Shown: positions 25,299 to 34,112, numbered from the stretch's first letter. The stretch: DNA of 64,000 nt from Flavisericum labens (GCF_045446075.1 NZ_JBJJBQ010000001.1:620001-684000), one strand, 5' to 3'. Numbers and translations: made by a program. Notes: a model not told the origin generated them from the letters alone.

Positions 25299-25304
25299 GT
25301 GTTG

Positions 25305-26117
25305 TTATATTTTCTGTTTGCTTTTTAGTAACTCCGCCAAAATAGACTCTACGCCTTCTTCTCGATTGCTTTTTGTAGAAAAGCGAGCCGTTTTTTTTAC
25401 GTCATCGTGGGCATTTTCCATGGCATAGCTGAAATATGCAAGCTCCAGCATTTTTAAATCATTATTATAATCACCAAATACCATAGTCTCTTCGGTGGTA
25501 ACACCTAGTTCCTTTTGTAGAATGGTAAGAGCGTAACCTTTGTTTGCTTCAGCATGTGAGATGTCTAGCCAATTTTCACCGGACACAATCACTTGCAAAT
25601 CTTTATTCAGTGTTTTTGCAGTAGGCCAAATATAATTTTCAGATGATACGTGATGGAAAACGGCTATTTTTAAAAAATCATCATCATTTACTTTTGTCAA
25701 ATCCTCAACAATTTCATATTCTTTATAATATTTACGGAATCTATCAATAAAATCCTGATCGTTGGTTTCGATATAGGCAGATTTCCTGCCGCATAAAACA
25801 ATATATGCACCTTCAATAGGTCTTAAAGTTTCAACCGCATTCTTAACATTCTGGGAAGTTAGTTTTAGCAAGATATGTTCTTGGTCATTAAATTTCATAA
25901 TACCACCGTTTTCGGCTATGATAGAAATTTGGTCCTTAATGGGATGAAGCTTGTCTAAAATACTTTGGTATTGGCGTCCGCTAGCCGCAATAAAGTGTAT
26001 GTTTTGTTCTCTTAAAGCGTTAAACTGACTAAAAAACCGAGAGCTAACTTCACTATTGGGGTTTAGTAAAGTACCATCCATATCTGAAACTACAAGTTTT
26101 ACCTTCGATAAATCCAT
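25305..26117 (-). CDS. Cof-type HAD-superfamily phosphatase
   Basis: 270 residues, cytoplasmic. HAD motif I is DMDGTLLN at residues 12-19 (nucleophile Asp12, acid Asp14), motif II is the ASGR segment, and motif IV is FGDYNNDLKML. The central cap of about 100 residues is the C2 type of the Cof/YbjI group, which dephosphorylates sugar phosphates and flavin or pyridoxal precursors. It lies divergent from the LacI-family gene at 26320 and may share regulation with it; a sugar-phosphate substrate would fit, but this is inference. Confidence 0.9.
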   Translation of the reverse strand: MDLSKVKLVVSDMDGTLLNPNSEVSSRFFSQFNALREQNIHFIAASGRQYQSILDKLHPIKDQISIIAENGGIMKFNDQEHILLKLTSQNVKNAVETLRPIEGAYIVLCGRKSAYIETNDQDFIDRFRKYYKEYEIVEDLTKVNDDDFLKIAVFHHVSSENYIWPTAKTLNKDLQVIVSGENWLDISHAEANKGYALTILQKELGVTTEETMVFGDYNNDLKMLELAYFSYAMENAHDDVKKTARFSTKSNREEGVESILAELLKSKQKI

Positions 26118-26319
26118 AAAAATAAATTGAACAGCAAAAGTAACACTCTTGGGCTAATATTCTGTTAAGTAAATATTAACCTGTAATTATATGGTTTTTT
26201 TATTATGATTTTTGAGCTTTTTTATGTAGTTCAAGCAATCGTTTTAAAATTAAAAATCACCATTATTTGCAAAAAACTAATTTTGTACATTGCAAATGCA
26301 AAATTTATCAGGTGGCAAT

Positions 26320-27321
26320 ATGGTTACTTTAAAACAATTAGCAAAAGAGTTGGAGGTTTCAATTTCAACGGTTTCTAAGGCTTTAAATAACAGTGAAGAA
26401 ATTGGTGAGGAAACGATTAAAAGGGTTAAAAAGCTTGCCGAAAAGTATAATTATACTCCCAATAAAGTTGCGCTTAGCTTAAAGCAAAGTAAGACAAAAA
26501 CCATTGGAGTTATAATTCCTAATATACTTAATCGGTTTTTAGCTAAAGTACTTTTTGGTATAGAGCGCGAGGCGAACAAACACGGTTACAATATTATAAC
26601 CTGTATCTCCAATGAATCGTTGGAAAAGGAGAAAGAAAGTTTAAAGTTACTGGCAAGTGGCAGTGTGGATGGTTTTATACTTTCTGTGGCACAAGAAACT
26701 CAAGTTGACAATGAAATAGAACATTTTAAGAGTACAATTAATCGAGGGCTGCCTATTGTTATGTTTGATAGGGTAGCGCACGACGTTATGTGCGACAAAG
26801 TGATTGTTGACGATTTTGAAGCGACATATAATGCAACTAAAAGCCTGTTAAATGAGGGCAGAAAGCAAGTTGTTTTTATTAGTAATATAAATGAACTCAG
26901 CGTTGGCAAGTTAAGAGAACGGGGTTACAATAAGGCTATTTTGGAAAGTAGAAAAGAGCCGGTCGTGTTAAAGGTTAAAAAGAAGGACGATCATCAAAAA
27001 AAGATAAAATCGTTTTTAAAAAAGAACAAAAAAATTGATGGAGTTATTGCAGCCGATACTTCATCTGGTGTAATAGCTTTAAATACAGCCGTAAGTTTAG
27101 GAATGAAAGTTCCAAAAGACATATCGGTAATTGCATTTGCCAGTAAATCGGATTCTAACCATACGTTGCCCAAATTAACCACCATTCGTCAACATGCTAA
27201 AGCCATAGGTGAGAGTGCGGCGCAAATGCTAATTCAAAGATTGCAAAGCGATTCTCCTTATGATGATGTGAAAACAAAAATCGTTAAAACAAGTTTGGTG
27301 AAAAACAAATCAACCTTGTAA
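26320..27321 (+). CDS. LacI-family transcriptional regulator
   Basis: 333 residues from ATG 26320: LacI-type HTH (VTLKQLAKELEVSISTVSKALNNSEEIGEETIKRVKKLAEKYNYTPN), then a PBP1-like ligand-binding domain with IGVIIPNILNRFLAKVLFGIE, DGFILSVA and DGVIAADTSSGVIAL. The ligand is probably a sugar or nucleoside. The frame is also open from 26290 (TTG) and 26296 (ATG), but a -7-like box TAATTTTG (26278-26285) would put the transcript start near 26291, leaving 26320 as the plausible start with a normal leader. It faces away from the HAD phosphatase gene. No sugar operon is adjacent, so the regulon is unknown. Confidence 0.9.
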   Translation: MVTLKQLAKELEVSISTVSKALNNSEEIGEETIKRVKKLAEKYNYTPNKVALSLKQSKTKTIGVIIPNILNRFLAKVLFGIEREANKHGYNIITCISNESLEKEKESLKLLASGSVDGFILSVAQETQVDNEIEHFKSTINRGLPIVMFDRVAHDVMCDKVIVDDFEATYNATKSLLNEGRKQVVFISNINELSVGKLRERGYNKAILESRKEPVVLKVKKKDDHQKKIKSFLKKNKKIDGVIAADTSSGVIALNTAVSLGMKVPKDISVIAFASKSDSNHTLPKLTTIRQHAKAIGESAAQMLIQRLQSDSPYDDVKTKIVKTSLVKNKSTL

Positions 27322-27348
27322 GAATTGGTTTAAAAAACGTAGTTATTT

Positions 27349-27402
27349 GCATTTCGTCGATAAAAAATAATGCATTTCGTCGAATTTTTTACGTTTCGTC
27401 GA
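27349..27402 (+). repeat. three direct repeats of a TTTCGTCGA motif
   Basis: GCATTTCGTCGA at 27349-27360 and 27372-27383, and ACGTTTCGTCGA at 27391-27402, all in the same orientation, spaced 23 and 19 bp start to start. They lie between the LacI gene and the tiny lipoprotein that precedes the two-component system. Spacing near two helical turns suits a multi-site operator of a response regulator, possibly the NarL-type protein encoded at 29969 (inference). Confidence 0.6.
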
Positions 27403-27685
27403 AAAAAATGATACTTATTAAAAGTTGTTAACATATATTAGCTATTCATAGTCGGGCGCACATTATTTCCCTAAGTCCAACTAAGAAAAAATTAATCCAT
27501 TTTCAAGACTTTTTCAAGTCTTAATAATTCCCTCATATTAAAAAAATAAATCGCATATGCTTTAGCGTGTTCGGTTTTAAGTTAATTATCCATTTTTTCC
27601 CTCTAGCAAGATTTTGTTTTCAAGGTCTTAGCTAACAATTTTATTTGATAAAAGAAAAACTGTTTAACCTTAAAATCGAATTTAT
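27403..27685 (+). other. leader region of the tiny lipoprotein with a hairpin
   Basis: 283 bp with no open frame. Includes an inverted repeat AAGACT-TTTTCA-AGTCTT (27505-27522) and the motif TTCCCTCA (27528-27535), which also occurs in other leaders of this window. Probably a long 5' untranslated region. Confidence 0.4.
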
Positions 27686-27832
27686 ATGAAATCCCTAAAA
27701 ATTACTCTAATCGTAGTCGCAGTATTTGCGTCGTTAGTATCGTGTACAAAACAAGACTTAACAGAAGATGATGTTTTGATTGACAACCCACAAAGCGTTT
27801 TTGTTGGTGATGGAACTATTACACCTAGATAA
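27686..27832 (+). CDS. 48-residue lipoprotein, candidate signal peptide precursor
   Basis: MKSLKITLIVVAVFASLVSC is a complete lipoprotein signal; only 28 residues follow Cys20, acidic and without Lys after position 22, ending in VFVGDGTITPR. Too short for the usual gene finders, but the leader is of high quality and codons look normal. It sits alone between three direct repeats and a hairpin terminator, directly upstream of a TPR histidine kinase. Tiny lipoproteins next to sensor kinases can act as ligands or their signal peptides as pheromones (in other phyla); here this is only a hypothesis. Confidence 0.6.
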   Translation: MKSLKITLIVVAVFASLVSCTKQDLTEDDVLIDNPQSVFVGDGTITPR

Positions 27833-27851
27833 TATAGATGTCATTTATATG

Positions 27852-27898
27852 ATAATAGATAAAGCCCTTGCAAACTAAGTAAGGGCTTTATCTATTAT
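27852..27898 (+). terminator. long hairpin between lipoprotein and kinase
   Basis: A perfect 18-bp stem (ATAATAGATAAAGCCCTT with AAGGGCTTTATCTATTAT) and an 11-base loop, followed by an AT-rich stretch without a clear T-run. It could end the lipoprotein message or reduce read-through into the kinase gene. Confidence 0.7.
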
Positions 27899-27918
27899 TA
27901 TATTTAAGAAAATATGAA

Positions 27919-27926
27919 TACATTTG
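27919..27926 (+). promoter_or_regulatory. possible -7 box TACATTTG for the kinase operon
   Basis: Matches the Bacteroidota -7 consensus TAnnTTTG, 23 bp before the TTG start codon of the kinase gene. No clear -33 TTG box upstream, so a weak or activated promoter. Confidence 0.3.
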
Positions 27927-27948
27927 AGATTAAAGTTATTTAATCCAA

Positions 27949-29958
27949 TTGAAATTTATTTTTATACTTTTATTGTTTGCCTATCATAGTGTCTGTTATT
28001 CTCAAAAAGACACTACTAAATCTTTGGATAGCATTCAGTATTTTCTAATTCAATCAAATCCTGCTAGTTCAATTGATTTAGATAAAAAAATAGTATTTGC
28101 GCAAAGAGCAAAAAACCTTGCAGTTATATCTCAAATTGATTCGTTGATTATTAAAAGTGATATCAATTTGGCAATAGCCCATTCGGCAAATAAAGATTAT
28201 AAAAGCTTTTTAAGTCATATTCATGAAGCTCTAAAAAAGGCAAAAAAAACAAGTGATTCTTTTTCTATAGCCCATATTTATAAAAATTTGGGGTACTATT
28301 ATTATGAAAAGAATAACGACAGTGCATATTATTATGATGATAAAGCTGAAAAGTTGTTCAATAGATTAAATGACAAATTGAATAGGGCTATCGTGCTTTA
28401 CGATATAGCACTACTTCAAAAGGACGAAAAAGACCTTACAGGGAGTGAACTAACTTCAGTTAACGCGCTTTCTATTTTAAATCAATTGAACGAAACAAAT
28501 AATGTCATAAAATATCAGTCTTATTTTTATGGTAATTTGGCACATGTTTTTAAAATGTTAGAACAGTTTGATGAATCTATAAAATACCATAAAAAGGCTA
28601 TAGAAAAAATTAGTGTTTTGCCAAATAATGGCGTTTTGTTGGATACGTATAAAAATAACTTAGCATTGGCATATAAGGATGCTGGTCAATATAAGTTGGC
28701 TATAAATTATTATAATGAAATTCTTGGAAATAAGAATCTCATTGAACAGCGTCCGCTTTCATATGCTATAACCTTGGATAACTATGCGCATGCTTTGTTT
28801 TTGTCCAACAATTATGAAGAGCTACCAAATTTGTTTTTCAAAGCATTAAAAATTTGTGATAGTTTAAACAATGATGCCAATACTATAATAATCAATCAGC
28901 ATCTAGCGCACTATTATTTAAGTGTTAACAACAAAGATTCAGCTAAATATTACGCATATAAATCTAAACAGATTTCTGAAAAATATTCACCTGATGATTT
29001 GCTTAGATCATATGCCCTACTTTCCAAGATTGAAGAAGATAGTGTGGCAGTTAAATATTATGATGCCTATGTAAAACTTAATGATAGCCTTATTAAAAAT
29101 GAAAGAGCTACTAGAAATAAGTTTGCCAGAATTCGTTTTGAAACCAGTGAAATTGAGCAAGAAAACATCCAGATAGCCAAAGAGCGCATGTGGCTATTAA
29201 TAATTTCCGTCGTTGTAATTTTAGCTTCCTTCCTTTTATATTTGGTAATTACACAAAGAAATAAAAACAAGGAGCTTCAATTTATTCAAAAGCAGCAAGA
29301 AACCAATGAGGAGATTTACAATTTAATGTTGTCGCAAAACGAAACTATAGAGGAAGCACGCGCATTGGAAAAAAAACGAATATCCGAAGAGTTACACGAT
29401 GGTGTTTTGGGCCGGTTATTTGGTACACGCCTTAGTTTGGATAGTTTAAACATGAACAATAGCACTGAAGCTGTTAAAACAAGGGGGCAATATATAGCAG
29501 AACTCAAAACTATAGAGGAAGATATCAGAAAGGTTTCACATGAATTAAACACCGATTTTGTTTCGGGTTCCGGTTTTATAGATATCATAAAAACCTTGGT
29601 TGAAACACAAACATTGGCCTACGAGCTTAATTATAAACTCGAGCGCGATGACGATATAAATTGGGATGCTGTATCCAATAAAAAGAAAATTCACATTTAC
29701 CGAATTCTTCAGGAAACACTTCACAACATATACAAGCATGCTTATGCCTCACACGTCAATATTAGTTTTAAATTAAAAAATGACGTAATTTGCCTCAGCA
29801 TCGCCGATGACGGTGCTGGATTTGATGTTAACAAGGCAAAATCAGGGATTGGCCTAAAGAACATAAATTCAAGAGTAGATGAAATAGACGGAACAATTAA
29901 TATAACTTCTGAAAAAGACAAAGGAACAACAGTAATCCTAGAGGCACCTATAGGCTAA
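27949..29958 (+). CDS. TPR-containing sensor histidine kinase
   Basis: 669 residues. The signal peptide (1-18, ending VCYSQ) is preceded by an in-frame stop at 27931 and no ATG, so the TTG at 27949 must be the start. Periplasmic part about 20-410 is made of TPR helices; a coiled linker and membrane helix at about 414-436 follow. The kinase core is of the HisKA_3/NarX type: phospho-accepting His483 in EELHDGVLGRLF, then HATPase with DNxxH-like IYKHAY and GAGFD, GIGLKNI boxes. The regulator is encoded 10 bp downstream. Probably senses a ligand via the TPRs; which one is unknown. Confidence 0.9.
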   Translation: MKFIFILLLFAYHSVCYSQKDTTKSLDSIQYFLIQSNPASSIDLDKKIVFAQRAKNLAVISQIDSLIIKSDINLAIAHSANKDYKSFLSHIHEALKKAKKTSDSFSIAHIYKNLGYYYYEKNNDSAYYYDDKAEKLFNRLNDKLNRAIVLYDIALLQKDEKDLTGSELTSVNALSILNQLNETNNVIKYQSYFYGNLAHVFKMLEQFDESIKYHKKAIEKISVLPNNGVLLDTYKNNLALAYKDAGQYKLAINYYNEILGNKNLIEQRPLSYAITLDNYAHALFLSNNYEELPNLFFKALKICDSLNNDANTIIINQHLAHYYLSVNNKDSAKYYAYKSKQISEKYSPDDLLRSYALLSKIEEDSVAVKYYDAYVKLNDSLIKNERATRNKFARIRFETSEIEQENIQIAKERMWLLIISVVVILASFLLYLVITQRNKNKELQFIQKQQETNEEIYNLMLSQNETIEEARALEKKRISEELHDGVLGRLFGTRLSLDSLNMNNSTEAVKTRGQYIAELKTIEEDIRKVSHELNTDFVSGSGFIDIIKTLVETQTLAYELNYKLERDDDINWDAVSNKKKIHIYRILQETLHNIYKHAYASHVNISFKLKNDVICLSIADDGAGFDVNKAKSGIGLKNINSRVDEIDGTINITSEKDKGTTVILEAPIG

Positions 29959-29968
29959 CGCCAAAATT

Positions 29969-30643
29969 ATGACTGAAAAAATTAAAATTTTAATGGTTGA
30001 TGATCACCCAATAATAATTGAGGGTTATCAAAACACACTGCTTTATACTAAAAAGGACAATCAAGAGTTAGAAATTGATATAGCTAATAACTGCGATGAA
30101 GCTCTTAAATTAATAGATCAATCTGTACAAAATGAACGCCCTTATGGGATGTTGTTTTTTGATATCAGTTTACCGCCCTCTTCTGATGGTTCTATGAGTT
30201 CGGGTGAAGATTTGGCTGAATACGCCCGCAAGATTTTACCTCAGGCAAGAATTGTTATATTAACCATGTTTAACGAGTCCTTTAGGATACACAATATTAT
30301 CAAAACCATCGATCCTGAAGGCTTTTTGATAAAAAGTGATTTAACTTCAAGCGAATTGGCCAGTGCGTTTCAAGCTGTGCTTAACAATCCTCCTTTTTAT
30401 AGCGGTACGGTTAACAGCCACATAAGAAAAACGATTACGAGTGATATTGTAATTGATGATAAAAACCGAAAAATCCTTTACCTGCTTTCTCAAGGTGTAA
30501 AAACCAAAAACTTGGCATCGCATTTAGATATTTCTTTAAGCGCTGTTGAAAAGCGAAAGAAACAGCTTAGAGATATATTTGAGGTGAACGATGGCCAGGA
30601 TGAAACTTTATTAAATGAAGCTAGGAAAAGGGGGTTTGCGTAG
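29969..30643 (+). CDS. NarL/LuxR-type response regulator, diverged output domain
   Basis: 224 residues. Receiver domain 6-140 with acidic pocket VDDH (Asp11, Asp12) and phospho-acceptor Asp65 in LFFDISLPP; a long loop SSDGSMSSGED follows Asp65, an insertion relative to standard receivers. The C-terminal HTH (about 160-205, ILYLLSQGVKTKNLASHLDISLSAVEKRKKQLRDIF) is the LuxR/NarL fold but lacks some usual residues. Forms an operon with the kinase gene. It may bind the three TTTCGTCGA repeats upstream of the system (inference). Confidence 0.85.
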   Translation: MTEKIKILMVDDHPIIIEGYQNTLLYTKKDNQELEIDIANNCDEALKLIDQSVQNERPYGMLFFDISLPPSSDGSMSSGEDLAEYARKILPQARIVILTMFNESFRIHNIIKTIDPEGFLIKSDLTSSELASAFQAVLNNPPFYSGTVNSHIRKTITSDIVIDDKNRKILYLLSQGVKTKNLASHLDISLSAVEKRKKQLRDIFEVNDGQDETLLNEARKRGFA

Positions 30644-30762
30644 GTTGATGCTTACAGATTTTGTTAAAACTGAAATTTTCAGCAATTTCTTTTCGCTTCG
30701 AAAACCTAAGCCCTGTGACGGTTTTGTGAAATACCGGTAACACTGTTACGGGTTTCCCGCAG

Positions 30763-30791
30763 TTGAAGAAGTTTTGTATTAATTATATTTG
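30763..30791 (+). promoter_or_regulatory. Bacteroidota-type promoter
   Basis: TTG at 30763-30765, an 18-bp spacer, then TATATTTG at 30784-30791. The geometry is identical to the tRNA-Leu promoter at 44577-44606. It faces a non-coding segment that ends in a strong hairpin. Confidence 0.6.
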
Positions 30792-30796
30792 AATTA

Positions 30797-30893
30797 TCAA
30801 CACTTCAAAAAATTAGTTAATCCCTCAATTTTTTTGTTGATAATAGCAATTTACAAGGCCCTGTGGAGGTGAGAGACCCACAGGGCTTCTTCG
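30797..30893 (+). ncRNA. candidate small RNA of about 95 nt
   Basis: After the promoter at 30763, the transcript would contain a long hairpin (ATTATCAACA with TGTTGATAAT, inner AAAAAATT with AATTTTTT, loop about TTAATCCCTC) and then a GC-rich terminator hairpin, GCCCTGTGG with CCCACAGGGC (30858-30888). There is no open frame inside. It lies downstream of the response regulator gene and convergent to the DUF456 gene, whose 3' end it touches. Function unknown; base pairing with that 3' end or with other mRNAs is possible. Confidence 0.5.
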
Positions 30894-30895
30894 TT

Positions 30896-31399
30896 TTATA
30901 AGTGAAACAAGGTGTTTCTATAATCCCAAACAATGCCAACAAAAAGACCGAGGTAAACTACAGCAACCACAAATTTTATAAAGGTAGAGGTTAAAAAACC
31001 AATAAATGACCCGAATGCGGCTCTAGTTGCGGTTTTAGAATCTCTTTTGTTTATCAGCTCTCCAATAAGTGCGCCAACAAAAGGGCCAATGATTATACCA
31101 CCAGGAATTGGGGCGATTAAACCCACAATTAGCCCGATGGTGGTGCCAATCATGCCATACCTTGATCCACCAAAACGTTTAGTTCCCATGGCAGGAATAA
31201 TATAATCTAAAAGCCAAATAAATAAGGCTATTAAAAGAGTGATAACTAAGAACGATTTGTTAGTGGGAATGGCATCTGTAAAATGAACCACCAAAAGGCC
31301 AACCCAACTCGTAAGAGGGCCAGGCAATACAGGTAAAAAACTGCCTAAAATACCCAATAACATAATTAATGCTGCGATAATTACTAAAATAATATCCAT
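30896..31399 (-). CDS. DUF456 membrane protein
   Basis: 167 residues with four or five membrane helices and two glycine-rich stretches (LGSFLPVLPGPLTSWVGLL and TTIGLIVGLIAPIPGGIIIGPFVGALIGEL), characteristic of DUF456. Proteins of this family are small inner-membrane proteins of unknown biochemical function. Monocistronic; the hairpin at 30858-30888 may also terminate it. Confidence 0.9.
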   Translation of the reverse strand: MDIILVIIAALIMLLGILGSFLPVLPGPLTSWVGLLVVHFTDAIPTNKSFLVITLLIALFIWLLDYIIPAMGTKRFGGSRYGMIGTTIGLIVGLIAPIPGGIIIGPFVGALIGELINKRDSKTATRAAFGSFIGFLTSTFIKFVVAVVYLGLFVGIVWDYRNTLFHL

Positions 31400-31517
31400 A
31401 AAAATGTTTAAGTTTTACACCCTATAAGACGAAAAATTTTTCCAATTGTTACGAATTACTGTCTTCAGTTGGATAGTTTTAATATAAAATTGTACTTTTC
31501 GGTTTCAGTAGTTATTT

Positions 31518-31994
31518 ATGAAAAAGTGCTTGGTTTTTATATGTGTTTTAATGCTAACGGCATGCGAGTATTTTAATGTAAAAAAAACATCTTCAGAGGC
31601 TATTTTAAATGAAGAACTACAAACATTCAATTGGAATGATGTGGACGAATACCCTAGTTTTTCAGATTGCGAATCGTCTATTTCAAAAGTAGAAAGGAAG
31701 GTTTGTTTTCACAACACTTTAACCAATCACATAACCAATTTTTTACAAAAAGAAGTTATTGTTGTAAGCAGGGACATTCATGATACCGTGATGCTCCAAA
31801 TTCAAGTATCCAAGGAGGGTGACTTATCTTTGATGAGTGCCAAAATAGATTCTATTACTGAATACGAAATCCCTGAAATTAAAACCCTTCTTCAAAAAAG
31901 TTTAGACTCGTTGCCTAATATATTTCCAGCCATAAAACGTGGGCAACAAGTAACCACAGAATTTAATTTACCATTAATAATTAGTGTTAATTAA
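31518..31994 (+). CDS. lipoprotein with TonB C-terminal-like domain
   Basis: 158 residues, lipobox LTAC (Cys16). Residues about 65-158 (LQKEVIVVSRDIHDTVMLQIQVSKEGDLSLMSAKIDSITEYEIPEIKTLLQKSLDSLPNIFPAIKRGQ) show the pattern of the TonB C-terminal fold as used in flavobacterial TonB-like lipoproteins. There is no proline-rich spacer or inner-membrane anchor, so it is not a true energy transducer. Gene ends 1 bp before the convergent glycosyltransferase gene. Function unknown. Confidence 0.55.
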   Translation: MKKCLVFICVLMLTACEYFNVKKTSSEAILNEELQTFNWNDVDEYPSFSDCESSISKVERKVCFHNTLTNHITNFLQKEVIVVSRDIHDTVMLQIQVSKEGDLSLMSAKIDSITEYEIPEIKTLLQKSLDSLPNIFPAIKRGQQVTTEFNLPLIISVN

Positions 31995-31995
31995 T

Positions 31996-33120
31996 TTACT
32001 TTTTAAATGTTCTTTCCTTCCATTCGTAGCTTGAAAAAAAGGATATTGAGGCTACGTAAACACTAAATAAAGGGTAAAGTATAAAGCCAAAAACAAAACT
32101 TTTGAGCGCTTCTTTTTGGTCGAAAAATGAAGCTGATTTGTAGATTAAATAAAAATCAATATTAGCCTTAATGATTAAAATATAAAACCAACTTTTTAAG
32201 TTAAATTCCCCGAAGATAGAAAGTGCTAAACCTAAAATTATTGTGGCATTTATAATAAAGACTAAAAGCCCTGTAAACTTTCCAAAACCATTGCTGTAAT
32301 TACTTGTTTTTGCCGCCCAACGAATGCGTTGCTGAATTAATGATTTCCAAGAGGCTTGTGCTCTGGTAGAAATAATAGCATGCTTACATTTTAAATAATG
32401 TATTTTTTTTGGGTAAGTTTTAACTGCTTTCTCCAACATGAAAATATCGTCTCCACTGGCTATATTGGTATTGCCATCAAAACCATTTAATTCTTTGAAT
32501 AATGTTTTCTGATAAGCAAAATTAGCCCCATTACATAGAAATGGTTTTTTTAGGCCGAAACCGCCCATGGTGCCACCTTGCAAACTGAGTAAATCTAATA
32601 TTTGAAATCGGTTTAAAAATGAGTTGCCCTCAACATACTTAACTGCCCCAGCAATGCATAAAGTGTCGTTTTTTTGAATGAATTCATCAAAGCTATCTAA
32701 CCAAAACGTAGGCAAAATACAATCGGCATCGGTGGTTATTATCCATTCGCTTTTTGCTTTATTAATGGCTGTAGCTATAGCATCTTTTTTTGGTGAAGGG
32801 CTGTGTCTTTCATTGTCAATTATCGTGAAATGGACTTTAGATTTTGAAAGGTGTTTGTTTATGGTTTCAACGGAGTGGTCTTCCGAGTCATCGTCAATAA
32901 AAATAATTTCAAATTTATCTTTGGGATAATTTAATGTTACTATTGACTTCAATAAATCAGGTAAATTTCCGGCCTCATTTCTAAACGGAATAATAACTGA
33001 AAACTTTGTTTCGGCTTGAAGGTCTTCCAAATTAAAAACAGCAACTTTATCAAACCCATAAACAAAGCTTCCTATTAAAAACAGGTACAGTATGGTAATG
33101 ATTAAGCTTGTTACAATCAT
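31996..33120 (-). CDS. family 2 glycosyltransferase, membrane-bound
   Basis: 374 residues: N-terminal membrane helix, GT2 domain with FSVIIPFRNEAGNLPDLLKSI (nucleotide-sugar binding), IFIDDDSEDHSVETI, TTDADCILP (DxD-type metal site) and QQRIRWAAKTSNY (a QxxRW-type motif of processive enzymes), followed by two or three C-terminal helices. It transfers a sugar to a lipid or polysaccharide acceptor at the inner membrane. Overlaps the flippase-like gene upstream by 4 bp (ATGA), so the two act together. Confidence 0.9.
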   Translation of the reverse strand: MIVTSLIITILYLFLIGSFVYGFDKVAVFNLEDLQAETKFSVIIPFRNEAGNLPDLLKSIVTLNYPKDKFEIIFIDDDSEDHSVETINKHLSKSKVHFTIIDNERHSPSPKKDAIATAINKAKSEWIITTDADCILPTFWLDSFDEFIQKNDTLCIAGAVKYVEGNSFLNRFQILDLLSLQGGTMGGFGLKKPFLCNGANFAYQKTLFKELNGFDGNTNIASGDDIFMLEKAVKTYPKKIHYLKCKHAIISTRAQASWKSLIQQRIRWAAKTSNYSNGFGKFTGLLVFIINATIILGLALSIFGEFNLKSWFYILIIKANIDFYLIYKSASFFDQKEALKSFVFGFILYPLFSVYVASISFFSSYEWKERTFKK

Positions 33121-34082
33121 GAGAGGGCGTTTTTCGGTTGAAATTTCAGCACATAATAGCTGCCCAATATGCTAGGTAGCACAAAATTGAAAATCCACAT
33201 GATGGTCACAATGCTTAAAATAACAAGGCTGCTTACACCGGCGAAAGCAAAAAGATAGACGGCCACACTGCCTTTTACAACCACATCGAATATAAAAATT
33301 GATGGAATTACTGATGCCAAAATGTACATAGATGAAATGAGGGTCATGGCCTCAAAATAGTTGAGTTTGATATCAAATAGTTGCAGCAAAAAGTAAAACT
33401 GAAACGAAAAAATAGCGTACCGCAACACTGAAAGCAAAAAAACTAAGCCAAATTGATGCTTCGGAAAACTTTTAAGATGGTCTTTAAATTTACCGGCGGA
33501 GAATCCCTTAAAGGATAAATTACTTTTAGCTGTAACAAATCCAATTAAGACTATAACAATTAAAGCAATGGTTAAAAACAGCAAAAATTTGGTATAATCG
33601 ATGTTGGGTTGGTAATTCTTGATAAAAAAATAAAGGCCTATTGCCCCCAAAATTATCGTTACGGCCATTTGTAATAAGTTGCCAATTAAGTTAACTAACA
33701 TGACCTTTTTGCGTTGACCTGTAGAAAAACACAAAGCTTTTGCTCCATATTCACCAATTCGGTTTGGTGTAAATAGTGATGCTGTTAAAGAACACAAACA
33801 ATGTTCGGTGGCTTGTTTTATATTTATTTTTTCTAGGGAAGCCACTAAGATTTTCCATTTTAAAATTTCTAAAAACCAGTTAAATGTGCTCAAAAAAGCT
33901 AAAAAAATGATAGTTTTTAATGATAAAATGCCAGTTTTTGAAACAAAATCGATGAAAATGAAAAATTTTAACGCAGTGTTGTTCGTTAATTTATCATAAA
34001 TAAAATAAAACGCAGCAACTACAATGCTTAATTTAATGAGCACAAAAAAGAATTGTTTAGTTTTGTGTGGTTGCCTGTACAT
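33117..34082 (-). CDS. YbhN/AglD-like lysylphosphatidylglycerol synthase TM region protein
   Basis: 321 residues with about eight membrane helices, of the LPG_synthase_TM (PF03706) type, including the conserved LTASLFTPNRIGEYGAKALC segment near residue 95-120. Such proteins act as membrane-lipid or lipid-linked sugar flippases or modifiers. The operon with a GT2 enzyme points to glycolipid synthesis and translocation; substrate unknown. Confidence 0.8.
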   Translation of the reverse strand: MYRQPHKTKQFFFVLIKLSIVVAAFYFIYDKLTNNTALKFFIFIDFVSKTGILSLKTIIFLAFLSTFNWFLEILKWKILVASLEKINIKQATEHCLCSLTASLFTPNRIGEYGAKALCFSTGQRKKVMLVNLIGNLLQMAVTIILGAIGLYFFIKNYQPNIDYTKFLLFLTIALIVIVLIGFVTAKSNLSFKGFSAGKFKDHLKSFPKHQFGLVFLLSVLRYAIFSFQFYFLLQLFDIKLNYFEAMTLISSMYILASVIPSIFIFDVVVKGSVAVYLFAFAGVSSLVILSIVTIMWIFNFVLPSILGSYYVLKFQPKNALS

Positions 34083-34112
34083 AGTTGCTGCAAATTAAAT
34101 CAATAATATTAA

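Larger units (their letters stand above)
25001..25304. other. 304-bp convergent intergenic region with palindrome and terminator
   Basis: Both flanking genes end here, so no known promoter is needed. Nevertheless it contains a perfect long palindrome (25179) and, 70 bp further on, a strong terminator hairpin (25271). No open frame of useful size lies between them. This suggests an unannotated regulated short transcript on the plus strand. Confidence 0.5.

Noticed and set aside
27349..27402. Three TTTCGTCGA repeats as a small CRISPR
   Set aside because: Units are only about 12 bp, spacers 7-11 bp, and no cas genes are near.
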